Assembly: GCF_934746965.1 (NCBI RefSeq)
Contig: NZ_CAKVFS010000006.1
Coordinates: 62,001 to 126,000, forward strand
Direction of reading: 5' to 3'
DNA: 64,000 nt
Source: an uncultured Methanobrevibacter sp.
GTDB taxonomy: Archaea > Methanobacteriota > Methanobacteria > Methanobacteriales > Methanobacteriaceae
Positions 16,148 to 24,135 of this stretch are shown here, piece by piece. The notes under the pieces were generated by a model. That model ran no database searches, was not told the DNA's origin, and saw only the letters and a list, made by a program, of their open reading frames with translations. The position numbers were made by a program, and so were the translations under genes. Numbering within the stretch: the first letter of the stretch is position 1; every line of letters begins with the position of its first letter.

Positions 16148-17050
16148 ATGAAAGAAACTAAAGAATTTTTAGAACAATTGGGAATTAAACAACCTTTCAC
16201 AGATTTCGAATCATTTAAACGTTTTAATGATGGTGGACAATATCGTTTTGAAGTTCCAGGAATTCAATCTCCAAAGATAATGGAAACATTACTTAAAGAA
16301 GCTTCTAAAAATGATATAACTATTCATCGTATTACTCAAACTAAAGGAATAATGTTGTTAACTGATGAAGAAATTTTGGAAATGGTTGATTTAGCTAAAA
16401 AATATGAATGTGAACTTTTTTTATCTGTTGGTCCAAGAGCTACTTATGATACTAGTGCTACAGTTCACACTAAAGAAGGAAGCAGAATTGGTTACAGATT
16501 AAGAGGTTATGATAATTTAGTTTATGCTATTGAAGATGTTAAAAGAGCAGTTAATTTAGGAGTTCGTGGAATATTATTGTATGATGAAGGTTTATTGTGG
16601 GTTTTAAATCAAATGAGAAAAGCAGATGAACTTCCGAAATCATTACACTTTAAAATGTCTGCACATACTGGTCATGGAAATCCTGCATCTGCAAAACTAC
16701 TTGAAGAAAATGGGTTAAATTCATTTAATCCAGTTAGAGACTTGCAAATACCTATGATTGCAGCTATTAGAAAAGCAATTTACATGCCTTTAGATTTACA
16801 TACTGAAAATCCAAAATCTACTGGTGGATTTATTAGACATTATGAAGTTCCAAATATTATTAAAGTAGCTTCTCCAGTATATTTAAAAACAGGAGGTTCA
16901 GTAGCAGCATCTCATAATTGGAATACTTCTGAAAAAGAAGCTATTGCTCGTATAAAACAGGTCAAATTAGTTAAAAGAATGATTGATCGATATTATTGTG
17001 ATGCAATAGCTTCACCTAAAGGCTCTAAAGATTTATCTATTCCTGAGTGA
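16148..17050 (+). CDS. Peptidase U32-like TIM-barrel protein
   Basis: 300 aa. The chain looks like the TIM-barrel core of the U32 family. It has repeated strand signatures (ITIHRITQTKGIML, ECELFLSVGPRA, GVRGILLYDEGLL, HFKMSAHTGHGNPASAKLLEENGLN) and ends without the Cys-rich C-terminal region of RlhA/TrhP-type U32 members. Peptidase activity is doubtful for most of this family. It is encoded 5 bp after MmgE/PrpD and 4 bp before the fumarase-like gene, so it belongs to the same operon. It might be an aldolase-like or carboxylate-binding enzyme; that is inference. Confidence 0.55.
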   Translation: MKETKEFLEQLGIKQPFTDFESFKRFNDGGQYRFEVPGIQSPKIMETLLKEASKNDITIHRITQTKGIMLLTDEEILEMVDLAKKYECELFLSVGPRATYDTSATVHTKEGSRIGYRLRGYDNLVYAIEDVKRAVNLGVRGILLYDEGLLWVLNQMRKADELPKSLHFKMSAHTGHGNPASAKLLEENGLNSFNPVRDLQIPMIAAIRKAIYMPLDLHTENPKSTGGFIRHYEVPNIIKVASPVYLKTGGSVAASHNWNTSEKEAIARIKQVKLVKRMIDRYYCDAIASPKGSKDLSIPE

Positions 17051-17054
17051 TTGT

Positions 17055-17927
17055 ATGGACATAATAGATGATGTTTCAAATACAATAATTAAAGCCAGTA
17101 CAAATTTATCTAAAGATAAACATGATGCTTTAAAAAAAGCTATTTCTATTGAAGATAATGAAAATGCATTATGGGCTTTAAATCAAATTCTGGAAAATTA
17201 TAATGTAGCTACTAAAACTAAATTTCCTTTATGTGATGATACTGGAATTCCTCATGTAATAATTGAAATTGGTGAAAAAAGAGAAATTACTGGTGAATTA
17301 ATAGCTCAAATTAATGAAGGGATAGAAAAAGGTTTAAATAAGTTACCTGCTCGTCCTATGGCAGTTAAAGGTAATGATATTGAAAGAATTGAACAGTCTA
17401 GTGGATTGTATGATGCTCCGGGTAAAATGAAACCACCTTCTTTTTTAATAGATTCATTTGAGGATGATTCAACATATAAACAAAATATTGATTCTGACAC
17501 ATTGAATATTCATTTTATTTTAGAAGGTGGAGGTCCAGAAATAAGGGCAAAGACATATAGGGTATATCATAAGAGATCTTCTAAAAATGTAATTAATACT
17601 GCTGTTAAATGGTTGGGTGATTCACTTAAAATGTTGGGATGTACACCATCAATTCCAGTTATTGGGATTGGACGTACGCATTATGAAGCATCATCATTAT
17701 TGTTAAAATCACTTGTTTATGGTAATTTAAATTCTCAAAGTGATTTGGAACAATATGTAACTCAGGAATTAAATAAAACAAATATCGGTCCTTTAGGTTT
17801 TGGTGGAAAAACAACTGTTTTAGGTTCATTTGTCAATGTGGGTAATCAAAGGGCAAGTGGAGTTAGGATTGTTTCAGTTAGACCTTCTTGTTTTGTAGAA
17901 CCTAGAGTTGCAACATTAAATTTATAA
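17055..17927 (+). CDS. Class I fumarate hydratase/tartrate dehydratase alpha-subunit-like protein
   Basis: 290 aa. It matches the alpha (N-terminal) half of class I, iron-sulfur fumarases. Three well-spaced cysteines that would hold the 4Fe-4S cluster are present in FPLCDDTG (Cys60), MLGCTPSIPVIGIG and RPSCFVEPRV. The partner beta subunit (swivelling domain) is not next to it: the following gene is citrate-synthase-like. Differences from typical fumarases (IGIGRTHYEASS in place of the usual GIGGT motif) suggest another hydroxy-acid substrate. Start ATG 17055 lies behind GAGTGATT. Confidence 0.72.
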   Translation: MDIIDDVSNTIIKASTNLSKDKHDALKKAISIEDNENALWALNQILENYNVATKTKFPLCDDTGIPHVIIEIGEKREITGELIAQINEGIEKGLNKLPARPMAVKGNDIERIEQSSGLYDAPGKMKPPSFLIDSFEDDSTYKQNIDSDTLNIHFILEGGGPEIRAKTYRVYHKRSSKNVINTAVKWLGDSLKMLGCTPSIPVIGIGRTHYEASSLLLKSLVYGNLNSQSDLEQYVTQELNKTNIGPLGFGGKTTVLGSFVNVGNQRASGVRIVSVRPSCFVEPRVATLNL

Positions 17928-17973
17928 TATATTATAATTATAGTTAAATTATTAAATTAAGGAAATTAAAACA

Positions 17974-18777
17974 ATGTCAGATAATAATTTTAAAATTAAT
18001 GAGCATTTGTTAAGAACAGCTATTTCTAATGTAGAGCCTAATAAACTTGTTACTAGAGGATATAATCAAAGAGATTTGATTGAAAAAATTAGATATAGTG
18101 ACATGGTTTTTCTTCTTTTAAAAGGGAGATTGCCTTCAATAAAAGAAGGAAAATTATTTAATCATGTTTTAGTTTCTTTTTGTGATCATGGGGTTACTCC
18201 ACCAAGTACTCAAACTGCAAGATTAGTTACTTCTTCAGGATCTCCATTAAATGTTGCTGTAGCAGGAGCATTATTATCTTTTGGACATAAACATGCAGGA
18301 GCTATTGAAAAAACCATGGAATTATATCAATCTAAAATTAACTCTTTAATGTTAACTGGTGATGTGGATATTGACAATAAACAGATAGCTAGTTTAGCTA
18401 TTGATATTTACAATGAATATGTTGGGAAAAATACTAAAATTCCTGGTTTTGGTCATAGATATCATGATATTGATCCAAGGGCAGATAAATTAATGGATAT
18501 TGTTATAAAAGAAGGTTGTGTTGGTCCTCATGTTAAATTAGCATTAGCTATTGAAGATTTGCTTTATCAAAAGAAACATATTCATTTAAATGTTGATGGG
18601 GCAAATGCAGCAATACTATCTGATTTAGGTTTTGACCCATCATTAGGTTTAGGTGTTTTTATTATAGGTCGTGTTCCTGGAATTATTGCACATATTCATG
18701 AGGAAAATCTTGATGAGGATGAATTTAGACGTTTTTGTGACATTGAAGATATTATTTATGAAGGGCATGGAAAGTGA
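17974..18777 (+). CDS. Citrate synthase/citryl-CoA lyase-like protein (short form)
   Basis: 267 aa, far shorter than true citrate synthase (~370-430 aa) and like the short citryl-CoA lyase type. The catalytic triad of the superfamily is recognisable: His in FGHKHAGAIE, His in PGFGHRYHDIDPRAD, and Asp in LNVDGANAAILSDLG. These enzymes make or cleave a citryl-type CoA thioester. It lies 46 bp after the fumarase-like gene with an AAGGAAA ribosome site. As last enzyme of the cluster it could cleave the CoA ester of the product formed by the upstream enzymes; no CoA ligase or transferase is visible nearby. Confidence 0.75.
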   Translation: MSDNNFKINEHLLRTAISNVEPNKLVTRGYNQRDLIEKIRYSDMVFLLLKGRLPSIKEGKLFNHVLVSFCDHGVTPPSTQTARLVTSSGSPLNVAVAGALLSFGHKHAGAIEKTMELYQSKINSLMLTGDVDIDNKQIASLAIDIYNEYVGKNTKIPGFGHRYHDIDPRADKLMDIVIKEGCVGPHVKLALAIEDLLYQKKHIHLNVDGANAAILSDLGFDPSLGLGVFIIGRVPGIIAHIHEENLDEDEFRRFCDIEDIIYEGHGK

Positions 18778-18781
18778 GAAT

Positions 18782-19288
18782 ATGGAATTTAAAGATGTAA
18801 TTGATAAAAGATATAGTGTAAGAGGATATTTAGATAAAGAAGTTGAACAAGAAAAACTTGAATATGTATTAAATGCAGCTACTATTGCACCTACTGGAAA
18901 AAATTTACAACCGTTCAAAGTATTTGTAATTGATACTAAAAAGAATAAAGAAGCATTATCTGAAATTTATGGGGCTGGATGGTTTGTAGAGGCACCTTAT
19001 GTTTTATGTGTTGTTGCTAATGTTAAAGAATCTTGGACAAGACCATGGGATGGAAAAAATATAGCTGATATTGATGCAACAATTGTGATGGATCATATTA
19101 TTTTAGCAGCTACAGATGTGGGTCTTGGAACTTGTTATATTGGGGCATTTAAGGAGGATAAGGCTAGAATCTTCTTAAATTTAAGTGATGATGAAATACC
19201 TGTTTTATTTACTCCATTAGGTTATGCAAATGCAGAACCTAGAGAAACTCCAAGAAAGAAACTTGATGAATTTGTAGAATATATTTAG
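18782..19288 (+). CDS. Nitroreductase family protein
   Basis: 168 aa FMN-dependent nitroreductase-fold protein. The N-terminus FKDVIDKRYSVRGYLDKEV is the classic RxSxR FMN-phosphate motif. LNAATIAPTGKNLQPFKVFV follows, and GLGTCYIGAF lies in the C-terminal part. The physiological substrate is unknown. ATG 18782 is chosen since AAGTGAGA precedes it and the family motif follows directly; the longer frame upstream lies inside the citryl-lyase-like gene. It starts 4 bp after that gene, so it may be the last member of the operon. Confidence 0.82.
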   Translation: MEFKDVIDKRYSVRGYLDKEVEQEKLEYVLNAATIAPTGKNLQPFKVFVIDTKKNKEALSEIYGAGWFVEAPYVLCVVANVKESWTRPWDGKNIADIDATIVMDHIILAATDVGLGTCYIGAFKEDKARIFLNLSDDEIPVLFTPLGYANAEPRETPRKKLDEFVEYI

Positions 19289-19294
19289 ATTTAA

Positions 19295-19633
19295 ATGAAA
19301 TTATTTATATTAAAAGCAGAAAATTCTAAAGACATGGATAAAATTTCTGAAGAATTATATCAAAATAAATTTAAATTAGTCCAACAGGAAAAACATTATA
19401 TTTTAATGAAAAGGAAAAGATATGGGAATTATGCTGCACATATGTTTTTCTTATTTTTCGGATTGTTTGTATTCATGCCTTTACTTATAGCTAATGTTGT
19501 CTATTTTGCATATAGTTTACTTTGGACAAGTCCTAATGTTTTAATAACTACTGAAACTGCTGCTGAATCTGGAGAATCTTTGGAATTTGATACAATGGAA
19601 GATTTATTGGAAAAAGCTAATGCTATGTTTTAA
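19295..19633 (+). CDS. Hypothetical membrane protein, 112 aa
   Basis: Unrecognised. The N-terminal ~45 residues are soluble and Lys/Glu-rich. They are followed by one long or two short hydrophobic spans (HMFFLFFGLFVFMPLLIANV plus VYFAYSLLW) and an acidic tail. No good ribosome site is visible; it follows the nitroreductase stop by 6 bp, so translation may depend on the upstream gene. It is convergent with the next gene. Confidence 0.5.
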   Translation: MKLFILKAENSKDMDKISEELYQNKFKLVQQEKHYILMKRKRYGNYAAHMFFLFFGLFVFMPLLIANVVYFAYSLLWTSPNVLITTETAAESGESLEFDTMEDLLEKANAMF

Positions 19634-19634
19634 A

Positions 19635-19970
19635 TTATTTAATAATTTTTTCTACAGTATAATCTTCTATTTTTCTTATTATTATTGGTTCATAAGTGGA
19701 TATAGGATTATATTCTGATTCTTCACCTATTTTTGCTTCGATTAGTACTTGATTAGCAGTAGGTTCTGATAAAAATATAAGTAAATCAGATATGAATTGA
19801 TTATATTCTTCTTGAAGGGTTAAATCATTAAATTTAAGTTGGGGTATTTCATTAGTCCAGATATCCTCTCCAAGACTAAATTTTTTATCATTAATTTTTC
19901 TATTTTTGGTTTCAGCATCTAAAATTAATGTAAAATGTTTGTTGTTTATAGTCCATACACTTCTATCCAT
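19635..19970 (-). CDS. Hypothetical protein, 111 aa
   Basis: Not recognised. It is soluble, with alternating strands, no cysteines and no clear motif. ATG 19970 has GATGA just upstream. The stop lies 1 bp from the convergent 19295 gene. Methanobrevibacter-type codon use argues that it is real. Confidence 0.5.
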   Translation of the reverse strand: MDRSVWTINNKHFTLILDAETKNRKINDKKFSLGEDIWTNEIPQLKFNDLTLQEEYNQFISDLLIFLSEPTANQVLIEAKIGEESEYNPISTYEPIIIRKIEDYTVEKIIK

Positions 19971-20041
19971 TTTTCATCATCTCTTATCTAAAGTATTTAT
20001 TATTAAATATATAAATACCATAAAGTTTAAAATGAATAATC

Positions 20042-20389
20042 ATGATTAAAGTTAAAAATATTAAATTATTAGGAATTTTATTAGCTATTTTGTTAATATT
20101 TTTGGGGATTCGTTCTTTGTTTACTCAGGAAATAACTAATGATAATATTGCTAGTGCAATTATTCTGGTTTTAATTGGAATTGCTTATATTATTATTGTA
20201 GCTAAACCTGAATGGGCTAAAGCAGTTTTCTTTTTTGAAGGTATTATTATTGGAGTAAGTGGATATTCATTACTTGCAATTCCATATAATTATTTGCTTG
20301 GTATTGTTGGCCTTATAATTGTTGCAATAGCTATTTTGGCATATTTACAAAAGTTACCTATGTCTATTTTAAAATATTTTTATAGGTAA
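20042..20389 (+). CDS. Small integral membrane protein, 115 aa
   Basis: Four hydrophobic spans separated by very short loops: ILLAILLIFLGIRSLF, SAIILVLIGIAYIIIV, AVFFFEGIIIGVSGYSLLAI and YLLGIVGLIIVAIAILAYL. The C-terminus is basic. No family is recognised. It stands alone, divergent from 19635-19970, with 227 bp between it and the ATP synthase operon. Confidence 0.55.
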   Translation: MIKVKNIKLLGILLAILLIFLGIRSLFTQEITNDNIASAIILVLIGIAYIIIVAKPEWAKAVFFFEGIIIGVSGYSLLAIPYNYLLGIVGLIIVAIAILAYLQKLPMSILKYFYR

Positions 20390-20568
20390 ATTTTCTTTTT
20401 TTCATTGGATTATATGGTAATTGTTTAAGGTATATATTAATTGCTTTAAAAATTTTGAACAATTTATATATTCCTTGTGTTTTTCTTGTTTATTATTTTT
20501 ATGTATCTTTATTCATTTATTTTTTCCTTAAAATCAAAAATTAGGTGTTGCTAAAGACAAATAGTAAA

Positions 20569-20583
20569 ACATATATATGTTTC
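20569..20583 (+). promoter_or_regulatory. Candidate TATA box of the A1A0 ATP synthase operon
   Basis: AAACATATATATGTT lies about 40 bp before ATG 20617. This is a fitting distance for an archaeal TATA element plus a short leader carrying the GGTGATT ribosome site. Confidence 0.45.
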
Positions 20584-20616
20584 TGAATAAAGATTAATAT
20601 ACCATGGTGATTAATT

Positions 20617-20931
20617 ATGGCAGAGATATCAGAAGCTATCGCAATGATAAAAAACGCTGAATCTGATGCTGAACAACTTATTCTTGATTCAGAATCCAAA
20701 TCTGTGGACATGGTTAATGAATCAAAAATAAATGCTGAAAATATTATAAATGAGGCAAAAAAAGTAGCAGAAGAGGAAGCTAAAAATACTGTTTTTGATG
20801 CAGAAGACAAAGCTAAAAAAGAAGCACAATCTATTGCTAAAGATGGGGAAGCTAATGTAGCTTCATTAAAGAATAAAGCTATGGCAAATGTAGATGATGC
20901 TGCTTCTATTATTGTCAAAAATGTTTTATAG
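20617..20931 (+). CDS. ahaH: A1A0 ATP synthase subunit H
   Basis: 104 aa, almost entirely an alanine/glutamate/lysine-rich coiled coil, as expected for the peripheral-stalk subunit that pairs with subunit E. It is the first gene of the operon. ATG 20617 follows GGTGATT. Its end lies 10 bp before the start chosen for subunit I. Identification rests on composition, length and position ahead of the I-K-E-C-F-A-B-D genes. Confidence 0.85.
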   Translation: MAEISEAIAMIKNAESDAEQLILDSESKSVDMVNESKINAENIINEAKKVAEEEAKNTVFDAEDKAKKEAQSIAKDGEANVASLKNKAMANVDDAASIIVKNVL

Positions 20932-20941
20932 TGTGAGATTA

Positions 20942-22945
20942 ATGTTCAAGACAGCTAGAATGCGTAAAATTAGAATTGTTACTCTTGATGAGTATATATC
21001 CCCTACTGTTAGTGCTCTCCACGAACAGGGATTAATACAAATAAGAGATATTTCTGATAGTGTTCAGCAAGATCCTGAATTAGCGGAGTTAGTAACTCCT
21101 TCAAAAGCATCTGCTTTTACTGGTAAAATATCTTCACTTTTGATGAAAACAAGTGCTATTTCTGAACTATTAGGAAATTCTTTATCCGAAGGCCATGGGA
21201 TTAAAGACACATTAAAGTCTTTTATTAGTCCAGAAATGCCGATTCAAAAAGAAGTTGAAGATTTAGATACTGAAGCTTTATTAAATAAAGCTGAAGATAT
21301 ATTAGCTCAGGTTGAAAGTGAGACAAAAGTTATTGAAGGTAAATTTTCCGCACTCGACTCTGAAACAAGTGTGCTAACTTCTAATAAAAGTTTAGCTAAT
21401 CGTTTATATAATTTAAATATGGACTTGGCTCTTTTAAGAGATTCTAAGTACACTTCTATAACTGTTGGTAGGATTAATGCTGAGTCTGCTTCAGAAATTG
21501 AAAGTAACTTAAGTAAATTGACTGATGAATTAGATGTTTTTATAGTCCCTAATGATGATAAAACAACTGCAAATATTGTCGTAGTGACTTTAAAAGAATT
21601 CGGCGAAGATGTTTATGCAACACTTCGTAAATTTGACTTTGAGAGAATTGAGGTTAATAAAGTTGAGGGAACTCCACAACAAATTATTTCCGGCGCTGAT
21701 TCCAGATTAGCAACAATTGAATCAGAACGTAATTCAGCTAAAACAGATTTAAGAGCTATTGCTGAAAAGTGGGATGATGATATTTTATCTCTTAAAGAAG
21801 AATTAGAAAATGAAAAAGAAAAAAATGAAATACTTGCTGCTTTTGTTCAAACAAAGGATACTTACATGTTAGAAGCATGGGTACCTGTAAAAGATACTGA
21901 TAAAGTTGAACAATTAGTAGAAGAAAGTTCTAATGGACACTGTGCCTTTGAATTAGTTGAAGTCGAAGGTACAGATGATGAGGATGTACCTATTTTACAA
22001 ACTAACAAAGGTTATGTAAAACCTTATGAATATCTTGTAGATATGTATTCTCCAGTAAGATACAATGCTATAGACCCAACATTCTTTGTAGCAGTCATGT
22101 TCCCATTCTTATTTGGGTACTGTTTAACTGATGCATTTTATGGGGCTATTGTAGCTATAATAGGAGTAATTTTAGTACGTGGTATGGGTAAAATTAAAGA
22201 ATCTATGAAATCATTTGGATATATTTTCATAGCTTGTGGTTTATGGTCTGTACTGTTAGGTTTAGTTACTAATGGTCTTTTAGGGGATTTCCCAGAAAGA
22301 ATCTTAAGATTCCGTTTACCTACTGTTATACCTGCTATTGAATCTTTTGTACACCCAGATACTATTTTAATAATAGCTATTATTATTGGTATTATTTACA
22401 CTAATATTGCTTTTGTTATTGGTGCTATCAATAACTTCAGATATGGTGAAGTAAAAAAAGCTATTGGATCTCAACTCTGTTGGTTTGTTTTAGAAGCTGG
22501 TATTATCTTTTTAGCACTTGGATTAATGATGCCTGCAATTGGTACTATTGGAATGGTTATTGGTGCTATTTTAATAGTTGTATGTCTCGTTATGTTAATA
22601 TATGCTAATGGTTTTTATGGAGTTATGGATGTTTTCGGATTCATGGGAGATATCTTATCTTATGCTCGTCTTTTAGCATTATGTTTAGCTACAGGTGGTA
22701 TTGCTATGACTGTAAATATTTTAACTAATTTATGTAATGATATGATTCCAGTTATTGGTATTGTTCTTGCAATTGTCATATTTATATTTGGTCATATTGC
22801 AAACTTCTTGTTCCAAATTTTAGGTGCATTTATTAACTCTTTACGTCTTCATTATGTAGAGTTCTTTTCACAGTTCTTTATGGAAGGTAAAAATAAGTTC
22901 AAAGCTTTTAAAGCAAGCAGAACATTTACAAAAATTAAAAATTAA
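20942..22945 (+). CDS. atpI: A1A0 ATP synthase subunit I (a-type)
   Basis: 667 aa. The N-terminal cytoplasmic half is a long coiled-coil arm (stator) starting RMRKIRIVTLDEYISPTVSALHEQGLIQI. The C-terminal half has seven to eight membrane spans forming the ion half-channels next to the K ring, with the conserved FGYCLTDAFYGAIVA and ILSYARLLALCLATGGIAM segments; the Arg of SYARLLAL is the expected essential residue. ATG 20942 has TGTGAGATT upstream and begins at the family N-terminus. A longer frame from 20894 overlaps the subunit H gene and is unlikely. Confidence 0.92.
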   Translation: MFKTARMRKIRIVTLDEYISPTVSALHEQGLIQIRDISDSVQQDPELAELVTPSKASAFTGKISSLLMKTSAISELLGNSLSEGHGIKDTLKSFISPEMPIQKEVEDLDTEALLNKAEDILAQVESETKVIEGKFSALDSETSVLTSNKSLANRLYNLNMDLALLRDSKYTSITVGRINAESASEIESNLSKLTDELDVFIVPNDDKTTANIVVVTLKEFGEDVYATLRKFDFERIEVNKVEGTPQQIISGADSRLATIESERNSAKTDLRAIAEKWDDDILSLKEELENEKEKNEILAAFVQTKDTYMLEAWVPVKDTDKVEQLVEESSNGHCAFELVEVEGTDDEDVPILQTNKGYVKPYEYLVDMYSPVRYNAIDPTFFVAVMFPFLFGYCLTDAFYGAIVAIIGVILVRGMGKIKESMKSFGYIFIACGLWSVLLGLVTNGLLGDFPERILRFRLPTVIPAIESFVHPDTILIIAIIIGIIYTNIAFVIGAINNFRYGEVKKAIGSQLCWFVLEAGIIFLALGLMMPAIGTIGMVIGAILIVVCLVMLIYANGFYGVMDVFGFMGDILSYARLLALCLATGGIAMTVNILTNLCNDMIPVIGIVLAIVIFIFGHIANFLFQILGAFINSLRLHYVEFFSQFFMEGKNKFKAFKASRTFTKIKN

Positions 22946-22999
22946 AATTTTTTATTTAAATATATTAAAATTAATTATTATTCAAAAGGTGAATTAAAT

Positions 23000-23485
23000 A
23001 TGGTGGAAATTGCTTTAGGTACTGCTTTAGCAGCTATTGGTGCTGGAGTAGCAATTGGTTTCGCTGGATTAGGTTCCGGTTTAGGGCAAGGAATGGCAGC
23101 AGCTGGATCTGTTGGTGCAGTTGCAGAAGACAATGACATGTTTGCTAGAGGTATTATCTTCTCTGCATTACCAGAGACTCAGGCTATTTATGGTTTCTTA
23201 ATTGCAATCTTATTATTAGTATTCTCTGGTTTATTAGGTGGAGGCGAAGGTTTATCTGTTGAAGCAGGTGTTGTAGCTATTGGTGTAGGTGCATCTATTG
23301 GTTTCGCAGGTTTAGGTTCCGGTATGGGACAAGGTATCGCAGCATCCTCATCTGTAGGAGCTATTGTAGAAGACAATGACATGTTTGCTAGAGGTATTAT
23401 CTTCTCTGCATTACCAGAGACTCAGGCTATTTATGGTTTCTTGATTGCGATCTTACTCATGGTATTCGGTGGAATATTAGGTTAG
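23000..23485 (+). CDS. atpK: A1A0 ATP synthase proteolipid subunit K (duplicated hairpin)
   Basis: 161 aa rotor-ring subunit made of two fused alpha-hairpins, so about four spans. Each half carries the ion-binding Glu in ALPETQAIYGFLIAILL. The ion ligand set GLGSGxGQG plus the PET motif resembles rings known in Methanobacteriales and sodium-type V-rings, but coupling-ion choice should not be read from this alone. The two halves share a 74-nt stretch of identical DNA. Start ATG 23000 follows AAGGTGA. Confidence 0.93.
   Translation: MVEIALGTALAAIGAGVAIGFAGLGSGLGQGMAAAGSVGAVAEDNDMFARGIIFSALPETQAIYGFLIAILLLVFSGLLGGGEGLSVEAGVVAIGVGASIGFAGLGSGMGQGIAASSSVGAIVEDNDMFARGIIFSALPETQAIYGFLIAILLMVFGGILG
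23126..23442 (+). repeat. 74-nt perfect direct repeat within the proteolipid gene
   Basis: Bases 23126-23199 and 23369-23442 are identical over 74 nt (offset 243 nt = 81 codons). They encode the second helix of each hairpin, from EDNDMFARG through YGF. Third-codon positions are identical too, unlike the flanking duplicated parts. Confidence 0.85.
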
Positions 23486-23497
23486 GAGGCAATCTAA

Positions 23498-24124
23498 ATG
23501 AGCTCAGGCACAGATAAAATTGTTGAAAGCATTAAGTCTGAAGCCCAGGAGAAAGCTGATAAAATTATTCAAGAAGCTGAAGCAAAAGTAGCAGTTATCA
23601 ATAGTGATGCTGAAAAAGCTGCTGAAGCAGAAAAGAATAAAATTTTAGATAATGGTAAAAAACAATCTGATATGAAATATCAGCAAATTATTTCCGAAGC
23701 AAAGATGAATGCTCGTAGAGCTGAATTAGGAGCTAAAGAAGAAGTAATTGAAGCAGCTTTTGCTAAAGCTACTGAAGACTTAAAAGCTAAAGCTTCTAAT
23801 GATGATAATGAATATTCAGAATCTTTAATTGACATGGTTAAAGAAGCTGTTGAGGAACTTGGCGGTGGAGATTTAATTGTTCAAGTTAAAGAATCTGATA
23901 TTGCGAAAGTTGAAGGTCAATTAAAAAGTTTATCTGCAGATCTTTCAACTAAACTTGGTGTAAGCACAACTTTAGTAATGGGAGAACCTATTAATGCTAT
24001 TGGTGGAGCTATACTCAAAACTAAAAATGGTGACATTGAAGTAAATAACACTATCGAATCTAGATTAGATAGATTTAAAGGATTATTACGTAGTGAAGTT
24101 GCTAATGTTTTATTTAAAAATTAG
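23498..24124 (+). CDS. atpE: A1A0 ATP synthase subunit E
   Basis: 208 aa peripheral-stalk subunit. The N-terminal ~100 residues are a Lys/Glu/Ala coiled coil (KADKIIQEAEAKVAVINSDA) that pairs with subunit H. The C-terminal alpha/beta domain, with SRLDRFKGLLRSEVANVLF, docks on the A3B3 head. ATG 23498 follows AGGAGGC, 12 bp after the subunit K stop. Confidence 0.92.
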   Translation: MSSGTDKIVESIKSEAQEKADKIIQEAEAKVAVINSDAEKAAEAEKNKILDNGKKQSDMKYQQIISEAKMNARRAELGAKEEVIEAAFAKATEDLKAKASNDDNEYSESLIDMVKEAVEELGGGDLIVQVKESDIAKVEGQLKSLSADLSTKLGVSTTLVMGEPINAIGGAILKTKNGDIEVNNTIESRLDRFKGLLRSEVANVLFKN

Positions 24125-24135
24125 GAGGATAAATT

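Noticed and set aside
18671..18781. 37-residue extension of the nitroreductase frame
   Set aside because: It lies inside the citryl-CoA-lyase-like gene in another frame and precedes the RxSxR start motif of the family.
20894..20941. N-terminal extension of ATP synthase subunit I
   Set aside because: It overlaps the subunit H gene out of frame; the family start and a TGTGAGATT site fit ATG 20942.
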